64,000 nt of DNA from Bacteroidales bacterium (GTDB taxonomy: Bacteria > Bacteroidota > Bacteroidia > Bacteroidales > Lentimicrobiaceae): positions 124,001 to 188,000 of the forward strand of contig JADIZB010000034.1 of the NCBI GenBank assembly GCA_016705005.1, in the 5' to 3' direction. The notes under the pieces were generated by a model. It ran no database searches. It had not been told where the DNA came from and saw nothing but the letters and a program-made list of their open reading frames with translations. The position numbers were made by a program, and so were the translations under genes. Below, piece after piece: positions 44,590 through 53,816 of this stretch; the stretch's first letter is position 1; every line of letters begins with the position of its first letter.

Positions 44590-45559
44590 TTAAAGGTAAA
44601 GCGACAGAACAAAAAGCCCCAATATTCCTGATAACATAACCAGTTTTAACTGGTTGCCAATTCGGTGAAAATGTTCCTTTAAACCGGCCCTGTTCACTTT
44701 ATATGTCAGGTAAATAACCGGAACAATGACAAATAAAAGAAACCATGCTGCAGGGACAATCCTGGATGTTTCAATAAGAAACCAGCATCCTGTAATTGTC
44801 AGCAAGAGCGTAACAATAAGTAAACCCATTGAAAGATTCCTTGAATAACCTATTCCCAGGACGACAGCCAGGGTGCGGCAATCCGTTGCAGCATCGCCTT
44901 CAACATCTTCGGCATCTTTGATAATTTCTCTTACCAAAGTCAGAATAAAAGCAAATACAGCATATGCCATAATCACGCGGCTGATCAGTCCGAGCTGGGT
45001 ATAAACAGTCATAAATTTGCCGGGCTGTTGCCGGAGCGCAAAAAACTCGAATAACCATACCACAATCACCACCATGGCCGACATAAAGGCTACCGCGAGA
45101 TTCCCAGAAAGAATTCTTTTCTTGTAGCGCTCTGAATAAAACCAGAGCAGAATGGTCATCATCGGAAAAAAGCAGCCAAAGCCTGAATGAGCCTGCTTCC
45201 AGGGATAGATAAAAACCTGCGGCTATGGCGATACTGTTTAAAACAATATGAAGCTTTATGGCCATTCTGCGCGGGAAATACTTTCCGATCACCACCGATT
45301 CCGGTTTATTGATACGGTCGGTACGCAAGTCGAAATAATCGTTGATGATATAGCCTGCAGCGGCAATGATGACTGTGACCAAAACCAGAATAAAAAACAG
45401 CAGAGGTCCCAGTGCGGGCTCAATACCGTATGCTGCATAAACCCTTCCTATCACTGCGTACATCACCATGTACTGGGTGGCGATGACAATGAGTAAGTTT
45501 GGCCAGCGGATCAGTTTCAGAAAAGGTAAGGCCAGCCGGCCAAATTTGATGTGCTTCAT
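44590..45559 (-). CDS. UbiA-family prenyltransferase (DGGGP synthase-like), frameshifted
   Basis: An integral-membrane prenyltransferase. The first frame holds helix 1-3 and the metal/diphosphate motif NDYFDLRTDRIN. The second holds helices 4-9 and the second motif DAEDVEGDAATD. The frames join at about 45178, where one extra A in the run AAA (plus strand) is present; removing it gives RLGCFFPMMTILLWF. The family includes digeranylgeranylglyceryl phosphate synthase-like enzymes seen in Bacteroidota, but the prenyl acceptor cannot be read here. Start at 45559 is preferred; a Met at 45583 lies within kdsC. Two segments (44590-45162 and 44900-45583) are open as written. Confidence 0.78.
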
Positions 45560-45560
45560 C

Positions 45561-46082
45561 TTACCAGTGAAATGCATTCCCATTCATCCACTTTCCCTGC
45601 ACTTTCATTACCTGTTCGATGATGTCGCGCACGCATCCGGCCCCGCCGGGAAAATGACTGATGTACTTTGAAATGCCTTTAATCTCCTCTGCAGCATCGG
45701 CCGGACAAACCGGCATGCCCACCATCTTCATCACATGGAAATCGGGAATATCATCTCCCATATAAAGCACTTCGCTGTCGGTCAGGTTGTTTTTCGTCAG
45801 GTATTCTTTGTATACTTCAACTTTATTTTCCACGCCTAGAAAAACATCGGTCAGATTGAGGGCATTACAACGGTGACGCATTGATTCAGAATATCCGCCT
45901 GAAATAACGGCAACCCTGAAGCCGTTTTTGATTGCCAGCTGAAGGGCATAACCATCCTTTACATGTCCGGTACGCAACTGATCGCCGGTATTGGTAATCA
46001 GCACAACGCCATTGGTCAGTACACCATCATAATCAAATATAAAGGTGGTTATCGTGGTCAGGTTTTCTTTGTAATTTGACAT
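45561..46082 (-). CDS. kdsC: KdsC-like 3-deoxy-D-manno-octulosonate 8-phosphate phosphatase (HAD family)
   Basis: A 173-residue HAD phosphatase of the YrbI type with no cap domain. Motifs: FDYDGVLT (nucleophile Asp), VISGG (motif II), KVEVYKEYL with Lys (motif III) and MGDDIPD (motif IV). It removes phosphate from Kdo-8-P in lipopolysaccharide core synthesis. The next gene (UbiA) starts one base past its stop, and the DUF2520 gene ends eight bases upstream. With lpxB in the window, the lipid A/Kdo pathway is represented twice. Confidence 0.9.
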   Translation of the reverse strand: MSNYKENLTTITTFIFDYDGVLTNGVVLITNTGDQLRTGHVKDGYALQLAIKNGFRVAVISGGYSESMRHRCNALNLTDVFLGVENKVEVYKEYLTKNNLTDSEVLYMGDDIPDFHVMKMVGMPVCPADAAEEIKGISKYISHFPGGAGCVRDIIEQVMKVQGKWMNGNAFHW

Positions 46083-46090
46083 AGACTGGT

Positions 46091-46897
46091 TTAGCAGGCT
46101 CCCCCTGTTTCTTTCAATTTAACAATAAGTTCGCTGATGGTTTTATATACTTCCCTGATTTCGGGATTATTTCTGAGCATACTCAGGTGCATATCGATGG
46201 TTGACCAGTCACGGCGAACTGCAGGGCCTGTTTGCAGGGTAGCAGCATCTCCCCCGTTTATTCTCAGTGCAGTTTCATGGATCAGCGGTAACAAAATATC
46301 AGGTTTAACTTCAGTTTTTGACAACAAACAGTCAGCGACAGAATACATATAATTTGTAAAGTTACTGGCAAAAACTGCTGCAAGGTGTATCAGCGCCCGT
46401 TGGCTGGTATCAACGCGTCTGACATCACCCGAAAGTTTCCCGGCAAGTTCCATAAGAACAGCTTCGGTTTCAGCAGTAGCTCCTTCAATACAGATCGGGA
46501 TTCCGGAAATATCAGGGCGGGTAACCTTCGTAAATGACTGTAGTGGATAGAAAACCCCGCCATTCGCATGATATTGGGTAATGGCACCCAACGACTGTGA
46601 TCCTGAAGTATGAACCATGATTCCTGAAAACCTGCCGGCATTTTTAACGCTCAGCGAAAAGCCGGGAATCACCTGATCGGGCAGGGCAAGGATCAACAGA
46701 TCGGTTTCACCGTCAATTTCGTCAACATTGAACACCGGCTTCGCATTTACCATGGCTGCCAGCTGACCTGTATTCTCAGGATTCCGGCCGTGGATACACC
46801 TGATTTCATAGCCTGCTTTAAACAGTGCAGGTGCCAGGTTAAAGGCAACATTACCTGCTCCGGCAAATGAAATGGTTCTGATTGCTTCTCCCGACAT
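46091..46897 (-). CDS. Rossmann-like and DUF2520 domain protein
   Basis: A 268-residue protein with an N-terminal Rossmann fold (SFAGAGNVAFNLA, the GxGxxA nucleotide-binding motif; LILALPDQVIPGF) and a C-terminal all-alpha DUF2520 domain (RALIHLAAVFASNFTNYMY; MHLSMLRNNPEI). It resembles NAD(P)-dependent dehydrogenases and ketopantoate reductase relatives, but the substrate is unknown. It lies between the CcmF-like gene (41-base gap) and kdsC (eight-base gap), the same neighbour order as in other Bacteroidota. Confidence 0.9.
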   Translation of the reverse strand: MSGEAIRTISFAGAGNVAFNLAPALFKAGYEIRCIHGRNPENTGQLAAMVNAKPVFNVDEIDGETDLLILALPDQVIPGFSLSVKNAGRFSGIMVHTSGSQSLGAITQYHANGGVFYPLQSFTKVTRPDISGIPICIEGATAETEAVLMELAGKLSGDVRRVDTSQRALIHLAAVFASNFTNYMYSVADCLLSKTEVKPDILLPLIHETALRINGGDAATLQTGPAVRRDWSTIDMHLSMLRNNPEIREVYKTISELIVKLKETGGAC

Positions 46898-46938
46898 GAA
46901 ATATGGTTAACGTAATGTGTAAACGATTACTTTCTGCA

Positions 46939-49317
46939 TCAGTCAGCTGCTTGTTTTGCCTTGACAGCCCTGCGCCAGATACTAACAGTGACACCTGAAA
47001 ACATGATGATTGAGCCAGCCCAAACAATCCATATCCATGGGAAGAACATAATCTTTGCCACTACGAATTCGGCCTGTTTTTCAAAAATTCCCACGTTAAT
47101 GGCTTTCGCCCTTTCCGACACATTATCAAACCGGAGCCTGAGGCCATTGTGATCAAGCCTGACAATTCCATTCTCAGCAAAGCCGTCTTTAACTTCATAA
47201 ACGAGGGGATAGGCGGTTTTAGCCCCTGCACTGTCAAGTGCCTGAAGCATGGCTGTAATTTTAATCTCACTTCCATTGGCGCTCATTGAGTTCACATACA
47301 AGGAATCAAACAGGATATTGACTCCGGCAGCAACCAGGGTGTCTCCGGGACTGATTTCAGAAGTACCTGTGAGAACATAACCACCGGGCATTCGCTTCGA
47401 CCGGTCCTCAGCAAAAGTGAGATACATAAAAACATCGCCCTTCAACATGTTCCAGGTATTCGGATTATATACATTGCCCATCCTGGAGTTGTATTTGATG
47501 GTTGGATACAGCGAGTGGTCAAGGTACAACTGATCGTCTGATCCCTTTTTAAGAAAGTCTATCTGAAAAAATACTTCGTCCCTTTCCTCCCGTTCATTGC
47601 TGTAGCAAACGTAATAATCACCTATTTGCTTAACCTGCCCCTTGAAAAGCATCACATTCTCTCCGGCTCCGGGCATTTCTGCATTTTCAGACCTGGATAA
47701 CACCTGTGTATTTGAGAAGGCAATCAGCACACCGAGAAGGAAAATACCGAAACCAATATGGGTAATGGCCGCACCGGCATTGCCTTTACCGCCTGCAAAA
47801 CGGAACAGAAATGCTATTGAGGTCAGTATGGTAAATGATATGCAGAATAAGAAAACAAGGTGAACAATGCTCATATCCTCATCGACAAAGAAACCGACAA
47901 CCAGTATGATAAGAGATAGCCCCAACGGATATATGATGTTGCGTATAAACTGCCTTGTATCGTTCTTGCCGTATGAGATGTATTGACCTACGCCCAACAG
48001 CAATGTAGCCAGCATGGCAAACGGCATCTGCCAGTTGTTGTAAAAACCGGTGACATCGTTTGGAGGTGCGAGACCGGTCCCCAGCAGTTTGTTAATCACA
48101 GGAACCGAAGTAGTACTGATGACCTGGAAAGCGGCAAGGAGCAGAACAATCGACCCATACATCATCAGGAATTCCCTTGTAAACATTCCGGGAAGTTCGC
48201 TGGTCGGGATAGACTTACGCCTTTTAAAAAGAATCCATGCCGCCAGCAGGATATAAATCAGAGTAAAAATTATAAGCTGAAAACTCCTGCCATCATCGCC
48301 GAAAGCGTGCACCGAAGTTTCACCAAGCACCCCTGAGCGGGTAAGATAACTGGCATAAAGAACCATGATAAAACCAAGGAAAGTAAAAATATAAGTTCCG
48401 AGGTAGTATTTATCACGTTTATAGGAAAGCAGCATGTAATGCAATGCAGCAACCATGACAAGCCAGGGTACAAGTGAAGCGTTCTCTACCGGATCCCATG
48501 CCCAGAAACCTCCGAAAGTCAGCGACTGATAGGCCCAGGCACCACCCATAATAAGGCCGGTCCCCAGCAATCCGATGGTCAGTGAAATCCATGGAAGGGT
48601 AGGTTTAAACCAATATCTTTTGTCGTTTTGAACCAGAGAGGCAAAAGCAAAGGCGAAAGGAAATATGGCAGTGGCATATCCCATGAACAATAAAGGCGGA
48701 TGAATGACCATCCAGGGATTCTCCAGTAAGGGATTCAAACCGTTACCATCGGTGATATAGCTGAGGTACGACGGATCCCTGAAGAATTCGTTCGGCATAT
48801 TCTCAGGAACCTGCCTCAAAAGGATGAAAGGATCACTGCCCAGAGAAAATCCTGCAACGTGAAATCCCAGCACCATCGACATCAGAATCAGTTGGGCCAG
48901 AATCACAATGATCATAGCAGGAGCTTCCAGTTTACGCGCAGTAAGCATGGCTCCTATTCCATACAAACCAATAAAAAAGGCCCAAAGCAGAAAGCTTCCT
49001 TCCTGCCCTGCCCAAAAACTCGAAATAATGTATCGCGAAGGCATCAACGAAGAAGAATGCTTGTAAACATAGGCATATTCAAAATAGTGGCTTACAATCA
49101 GATAGAACAATGCCAGACAAACGCCGACGATGGAAGCAGTCTGTAAAATGTAAGCAGTTCTTGCAAATTTGTGCAAACCCTTATTTGTTTCACCATTTCT
49201 GATCATTCGCAGGTAATAATATATGCCTGCGAATCCGGCGATAATGGAAGTGTAGATCAATATCCTCCCGATGGAGCCGGGGAGCAGATGCTCCCCGATA
49301 TATGCAACTTCTGTCAT
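46939..49317 (-). CDS. CcmF-like cytochrome c heme lyase / CcsA family protein
   Basis: About 792 residues from the Met at 49317 (earlier Met codons give an unlikely N-terminus). The protein has about fifteen membrane segments. The tryptophan-rich heme-handling loop GGFWAWDPVENASLVPWL is present, preceded by SFWAGQEGSFLLWA, both hallmarks of CcmF/CcsA. A large periplasmic part lies between the last helices (about residues 600-750). It delivers heme to apocytochrome c in the periplasm. It is first in the minus-strand run towards maf; the divergent GNAT gene starts about 190 bases away. Confidence 0.9.
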   Translation of the reverse strand: MTEVAYIGEHLLPGSIGRILIYTSIIAGFAGIYYYLRMIRNGETNKGLHKFARTAYILQTASIVGVCLALFYLIVSHYFEYAYVYKHSSSLMPSRYIISSFWAGQEGSFLLWAFFIGLYGIGAMLTARKLEAPAMIIVILAQLILMSMVLGFHVAGFSLGSDPFILLRQVPENMPNEFFRDPSYLSYITDGNGLNPLLENPWMVIHPPLLFMGYATAIFPFAFAFASLVQNDKRYWFKPTLPWISLTIGLLGTGLIMGGAWAYQSLTFGGFWAWDPVENASLVPWLVMVAALHYMLLSYKRDKYYLGTYIFTFLGFIMVLYASYLTRSGVLGETSVHAFGDDGRSFQLIIFTLIYILLAAWILFKRRKSIPTSELPGMFTREFLMMYGSIVLLLAAFQVISTTSVPVINKLLGTGLAPPNDVTGFYNNWQMPFAMLATLLLGVGQYISYGKNDTRQFIRNIIYPLGLSLIILVVGFFVDEDMSIVHLVFLFCISFTILTSIAFLFRFAGGKGNAGAAITHIGFGIFLLGVLIAFSNTQVLSRSENAEMPGAGENVMLFKGQVKQIGDYYVCYSNEREERDEVFFQIDFLKKGSDDQLYLDHSLYPTIKYNSRMGNVYNPNTWNMLKGDVFMYLTFAEDRSKRMPGGYVLTGTSEISPGDTLVAAGVNILFDSLYVNSMSANGSEIKITAMLQALDSAGAKTAYPLVYEVKDGFAENGIVRLDHNGLRLRFDNVSERAKAINVGIFEKQAEFVVAKIMFFPWIWIVWAGSIIMFSGVTVSIWRRAVKAKQAAD

Positions 49318-49508
49318 AAGTATATATTTATCAGTGAGAAAGATAAACTGAACCGGATCGATTATTTCATTTCCGGCAGACATCAAACAAGCCACTAAAT
49401 TACAATACTTTCGTTTGTAATTAAGGGTGAAATAAATCATCTTTGTACTGTAAAATGAAAACCGGCCCTGAAACCGGCCCTGCTGAACTCAGAAAAACAG
49501 GCAAATTC

Positions 49509-50630
49509 ATGGCACCTGAAATAAGGACAACAGATTACGGCAAATCTTTCAAGGATTTTATCAGGCTTCCAGCCAGGATTCACGCCCAGCATAAAAACTG
49601 GCTTCCGCCGCTGTATGCGGATGAAAAAATGTTCTTTAGCCCTGACAGGAACAAGGCATTTGGTTATTGCGAAACGATTATGGCCGTTGCCTATGTGAAC
49701 AATGAACCCAGGGGAAGAATCATGGGTATAATTCACCGTGAATACAATCAACAGCACAATGAAAAATCAGCCAGGTTTGGGTTCTTTGATTGTTACGATG
49801 AGCCCGAAGTCGCAAAAGCACTGCTTGATTTTATAAGAGATTGGGCCATAGGCAGAGGAATGGAAGATATTTACGGGCCTTACGGATTTTCAGACAGGGA
49901 TCCGCAAGGGTTTCTGGTTGAAGGATTTGATGACCCTCCACTGATCGACACCAACTGCAATCTTCCTTACATGCCCGGATTGCTTGAGAAGAGTGGTTTC
50001 GTCAAATTTGTTGATTGTCTCACCTATCGTTTTGATTTGAATCTGGTGTTGCCCGAAGTTTACCAAAGGACTTCCCAACGGGTAGAGAACAGCCACCGTT
50101 ACGAACTGCTGGAATTTACTTCGAAGAAAACCTTATTGCCTTATATTGTACCTGTTCTCAGACTAACCAACGAAACCTACAGCCATCTCTACGGATTTTA
50201 CCCGCTTTCGGAAACAGAGATGCACGATCTTTATAAAAGATATTCTGCTGTGCTTAATCCTGACTATGTTAAGATCATCACCTGTAATGGTGAAATCGTT
50301 GCCTATGTTGTGGGTGTTGCAAATATGTCGGAAGGGTTCCGGAAAGCAAAGGGCAGACTCTTTCCGCTGGGATGGTATCACATTCTCCGCTCCCTTAAGA
50401 CGGCTACACAGCTCAATTTAATGCTGGGGGCTGTAAGCAGGCATCAGCAGGGCCTTGGACTCGAAGTCTGGATGGGACTAAAAATGCTGGAATCCGCAAA
50501 GAAAGCAGGGATCGAAACCATTGAGACCCATTTGATACTTGAGACCAACGCCCGGATGAGAGCAGTATTTGAGCGGTTGAATGTGCCGGTTGTAAAACGG
50601 TTCAGGGTTTACCGGAAAAGTCTTGTCTGA
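49509..50630 (+). CDS. GNAT-superfamily acetyltransferase-like protein
   Basis: About 373 residues from the Met at 49509; Met codons at 49443 and 49455 would add a non-conserved 18-22 residue tail. The N-terminal half contains FIRLPARIHAQHKNWLPP and YGPYGFSDRDPQGFLVEGFD, typical of an uncharacterised GNAT-like family in Bacteroidota. The C-terminal half has another acetyltransferase-like region (VKIITCNGEIVAYVVGVANM; GLGLEVWMGLKML; ETNARMRAVFERLN). The substrate is unknown. It is followed 100 bases later by the small helical protein and the UbiB kinase. Confidence 0.8.
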   Translation: MAPEIRTTDYGKSFKDFIRLPARIHAQHKNWLPPLYADEKMFFSPDRNKAFGYCETIMAVAYVNNEPRGRIMGIIHREYNQQHNEKSARFGFFDCYDEPEVAKALLDFIRDWAIGRGMEDIYGPYGFSDRDPQGFLVEGFDDPPLIDTNCNLPYMPGLLEKSGFVKFVDCLTYRFDLNLVLPEVYQRTSQRVENSHRYELLEFTSKKTLLPYIVPVLRLTNETYSHLYGFYPLSETEMHDLYKRYSAVLNPDYVKIITCNGEIVAYVVGVANMSEGFRKAKGRLFPLGWYHILRSLKTATQLNLMLGAVSRHQQGLGLEVWMGLKMLESAKKAGIETIETHLILETNARMRAVFERLNVPVVKRFRVYRKSLV

Positions 50631-50730
50631 AACCCTTCATTTCAGCCTGAAAAAATAATCAATAACTTTCCGGAATTCTGAGACAAAACCCATCAACCGT
50701 TGTTAACAGAATCAGAGTAATTCCTTTTGT

Positions 50731-51033
50731 ATGAAAATTCCTTCCAAATTGCTTCTCAGGCTGGTTCTTTCCTATGGATTGATGAACCGTGAAGCCTTTG
50801 AAGAGCAAATCACCGGGTTGCTATCAGGTTATGTGGATGATCCCGACAACCTGAACAAAATGTATGATTTCCTTTTTACACAGATGGATGAACTGAAAGA
50901 TTACCTGAAGTTTGAACAAATGGCCGGAGCATCGTCCGGAAGATCACAGGAAGATCTGCGTCAGGAGCTGAAGGAACTGAAAAAAGCCATTGACCTTCTG
51001 AGCGAAAAAATTGATAAACAACAGGGGGCCTGA
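50731..51033 (+). CDS. Small coiled-coil protein upstream of the ABC1 kinase
   Basis: A 100-residue, mainly helical protein. The N-terminal half (MKIPSKLLLRLVLSYGLMNREAF) is amphipathic; the C-terminal half (SQEDLRQELKELKKAIDLL) is a charged coiled coil. No family is recognised. The ABC1 kinase starts one base after its stop codon, so the two are very likely co-translated and may act together. It contains no catalytic motif. Confidence 0.75.
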   Translation: MKIPSKLLLRLVLSYGLMNREAFEEQITGLLSGYVDDPDNLNKMYDFLFTQMDELKDYLKFEQMAGASSGRSQEDLRQELKELKKAIDLLSEKIDKQQGA

Positions 51034-51034
51034 T

Positions 51035-52684
51035 ATGAATCTGAGGAGAATCTATATTGTATACCTGCAATTAATCAGGGCAAAAGAAATTATCCTGGTT
51101 ATCCTCAGGCATGCGTTGCGCGAATGGATCAACCGGAGCAGTATGTTTAAACGCATGCGCAGAAAGAAAAACAGTACGAAACGGCATGCATATTCCACGC
51201 CTGAGCGCATCAGAATCACGATTGAAGAACTGGGCCCTACCTACATCAAGTTCGGACAAATCCTTGCCGACCGGCCCGATATGGTTTCAGAGAGGTTCAG
51301 GAATGAGTTGAAGAAACTACAGTCGAAGGCCACGCCTTTCAGCGATGATGATGCACATAGCCTGATCAGAAAAGAGCTTGGGCTTGAAATTGAGGAGGTA
51401 TTCAGTGAATTCGATACCGGATGCCTCGCTTCAGCCTCCATTGGCCAGGTATATAAAGCAAGGCTGATATCGGGTGAAGAAGTGATCGTTAAAATCCAGC
51501 GTCCGCACATCGAGAATAAAATCAGACTGGACCTCTACCTGATGCGTTATATTGCAAAGAGCGCAGTTAAAAATTACCCGGAACTGGCAGCCATCGACAT
51601 TGTCGGGCTGATCGATGAATTCGGGCAAACCATACTCAAAGAGCTAGATTATTACAACGAATCATCCAATCTGATCCGCTTCAGCGAATTATTTAAGGAT
51701 GACCCCAGGGTGCATATACCCAGGGTATTTATGGAGTATACTACCCGGCGGCTTTTGATTATGGAACAGGTCGGGGGCATTACACCGGATTCTCCGGAAA
51801 TACTCAGACAAAATGATCTTGATCCGGAGATCATTGCCGCCAATGGCGCCGATCTTGTCCTGAAAATGGTACTGAAACACGGATTCTTTCATGCCGACCC
51901 TCACCCCGGCAATATCTTCATTCTACCGGGTAATGTGATTGCCCTCATTGATTTCGGCATGGTGGGTGTGCTGAAACCGAATCACCTTAACTTTCTGGCC
52001 AGTTTCGCCATGGGATTTTACCGCTCTGACGCTTCTGCCATCACCCAATCGTTGATCACACTCTGCGGGATCCGCTTTTTTGAGGAGGAAAGTGATCTTG
52101 AATTTGAAATTGATCAATTGTTGAAAAGCTATGCCTATCTTCCATTCGAGAAAGTCGATTTTGCAAGGATTATGCAGGAGTGCATTAATCTCATGGTCAA
52201 ATATCAGCTGAAGATTCCTTCAAGCATATTCATGCTGGTAAAAGCATTGGTTACCATTCAGAAATTTGCCGGAAACCTTCATCCCGGACTTAGCCTCGGC
52301 CCGGTAATCCTGCCTTATGCAAGGGAACTGGTTGCACGCCGCTATGATCCCCGCAAACTGGCCAGCACCATCTATGAAACAATTGATAATTATGCAACCC
52401 TGTTCAGGGAACTTCCGGGAGAAATCAGTGAGATTCTATACAGGGTGAAACAAGGAAAACTTAAACATGAGATTCGGCTGGGCGATACTGAACCCACCCT
52501 GAGGGCGCTCAGAAACTTCGGCCAAAGGCTGGCCCTTGCCATCATCCTTGCCGGACTTGGCATCACATCTACCATTCTGATCGTCTGGAACGATGAGAAA
52601 ACATTCGGACAAATCACTTTTGGGATAACCATGTTTTTCACCCTCTGGGTAATGTTCAAGTGGCTGTTCAGGAGCAAGGAATAA
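51035..52684 (+). CDS. ABC1/AarF/UbiB family atypical kinase
   Basis: About 549 residues. The start at 51035 is one base after the upstream stop; the frame is open earlier only within that gene. Motifs of the family are present: KFGQILADRPD (KxGQ), ASIGQVYKA (Ala-rich nucleotide loop), IVKIQRP (Lys), HADPHPGNI (catalytic loop) and LIDFGMVG (metal-binding). Two C-terminal membrane helices lie at about 495-545. UbiB/ADCK proteins are ATPases that support ubiquinone or other quinone synthesis; menaquinone is the usual Bacteroidota quinone, so the role is less certain. A strong terminator follows. Confidence 0.92.
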   Translation: MNLRRIYIVYLQLIRAKEIILVILRHALREWINRSSMFKRMRRKKNSTKRHAYSTPERIRITIEELGPTYIKFGQILADRPDMVSERFRNELKKLQSKATPFSDDDAHSLIRKELGLEIEEVFSEFDTGCLASASIGQVYKARLISGEEVIVKIQRPHIENKIRLDLYLMRYIAKSAVKNYPELAAIDIVGLIDEFGQTILKELDYYNESSNLIRFSELFKDDPRVHIPRVFMEYTTRRLLIMEQVGGITPDSPEILRQNDLDPEIIAANGADLVLKMVLKHGFFHADPHPGNIFILPGNVIALIDFGMVGVLKPNHLNFLASFAMGFYRSDASAITQSLITLCGIRFFEEESDLEFEIDQLLKSYAYLPFEKVDFARIMQECINLMVKYQLKIPSSIFMLVKALVTIQKFAGNLHPGLSLGPVILPYARELVARRYDPRKLASTIYETIDNYATLFRELPGEISEILYRVKQGKLKHEIRLGDTEPTLRALRNFGQRLALAIILAGLGITSTILIVWNDEKTFGQITFGITMFFTLWVMFKWLFRSKE

Positions 52685-52686
52685 AA

Positions 52687-52730
52687 ACAGAAGCCCTTCC
52701 CGGTTAGGGAAGGGCTTCTGTTCTCTTTTT
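52687..52730 (+). terminator. Strong Rho-independent terminator after the ABC1 kinase
   Basis: A perfect 15-pair stem (ACAGAAGCCCTTCCC and its complement, 52687-52701 with 52707-52721) around a five-base loop, followed by TCTCTTTTT. It starts three bases after the TAA stop codon. Confidence 0.93.
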
Positions 52731-52765
52731 CTTACCCCGGAGCAGGGCTAATCCTTATCACATTC

Positions 52766-53605
52766 TCAATTCGTTCGCACTATTTTTTGCATGAACATTT
52801 TTCCATTGTAAACCACCCTGAGAAAATAAACCCCGGGATTAAGTTTCACCCCACTACCAGTAGTGCCCGACCATGAAAATGTGTTGCTGCCCTGCGGCAA
52901 GACTTCATTGACCAGTTCAGTCAATCGTTTACCATTCATGTCGTAAACTGAAATATTCATAAAATCACGCTGAGGCAGTTCAAAACTCACATTCAGCTTA
53001 TCGGAGAATGGATTGGGGAATGCCTGAAACCGGAGGGCTACATCCACTTTTTCATCATAACCAACACCTACCGGTGTATAAGTCAGTTGTATGTTTTTGA
53101 AATTTGTCTCATCAGGTGGAGTTAATGAAACAATATCCAATCCTTTGGTAAATGCAACTTTGGTTGAAGGCCCGACAGCGCCGCCATTGTTCGAATTGCG
53201 TTCTGTAAATTCAACCCAGATTTCATAATTACCATCAGGTACAAGGTTCCCGTTTACGTCGCGGCAATCCCATGATATGGTATGCGTCTGATGATTGGGC
53301 AATGTTGCACCGGTTGTGGCGTTCACAACATTATTACCCGACGAGGCAACCCACTTCACAAGGTGCTGCTTGCGGTTGGCCGCCATAACCTTACGGGAGA
53401 TTACGAAAACCCCCTGAGAATCCTTAACCCAGATAGCCAGCACGTTCTTGGGCGAATAGGTAGCACCATTCGTTACCGTCTGTACAGTAAAAGAAACCGT
53501 TCCATCGGTCGACACAGGTGCCACATAGGCTTTTACACGCAAACCGGCAGTGAACAGAAATAATAAAATGAAAGAAGTCAAAATCCGGAAACTTAATCTT
53601 TTCAT
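52766..53605 (-). CDS. Secreted DUF2271 protein with T9SS sorting domain
   Basis: About 279 residues from the Met at 53605, which directly precedes a Sec leader (MKRLSFRILTSFILLFLFTAG); the frame is open 18 codons earlier without leader character. Residues about 30-175 match the DUF2271/FlgD-like fold (NVLAIWVKDSQGVFVISRKV; NHQTHTISWDCRDVNGN). The last 85 residues are a T9SS type A domain: FPNPFSDKLNVSFELP, ISVYDMNGKRL and NPGVYFLRV. A surface or secreted location is predicted; ligand unknown. It is separated from eno by the eno terminator. Confidence 0.85.
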   Translation of the reverse strand: MKRLSFRILTSFILLFLFTAGLRVKAYVAPVSTDGTVSFTVQTVTNGATYSPKNVLAIWVKDSQGVFVISRKVMAANRKQHLVKWVASSGNNVVNATTGATLPNHQTHTISWDCRDVNGNLVPDGNYEIWVEFTERNSNNGGAVGPSTKVAFTKGLDIVSLTPPDETNFKNIQLTYTPVGVGYDEKVDVALRFQAFPNPFSDKLNVSFELPQRDFMNISVYDMNGKRLTELVNEVLPQGSNTFSWSGTTGSGVKLNPGVYFLRVVYNGKMFMQKIVRTN

Positions 53606-53760
53606 GTTTTTTAAGTTTTTAATAAGCCCGTAAAGATAATTAAATTCAAAATTCAACATATATAATTTTTACCATAAGTTAAGTCGGTCGGGTTTAAATG
53701 AACACGACACCGAATGGTCACTCATAAAATCTTAAGAATGTCGGGGGTTAAAATGCTGTA

Positions 53761-53794
53761 AAAAAAATCCCCGGATCATTTCAGAACCGGGGAT
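53761..53794 (-). terminator. Terminator after enolase
   Basis: An eight-pair stem (ATCCCCGG with CCGGGGAT) around a twelve-base loop. On the minus strand it is followed by a run of seven T. It lies 23 bases after the eno stop. Confidence 0.88.
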
Positions 53795-53816
53795 AATTCA
53801 GAAAACAGGAAAATGT

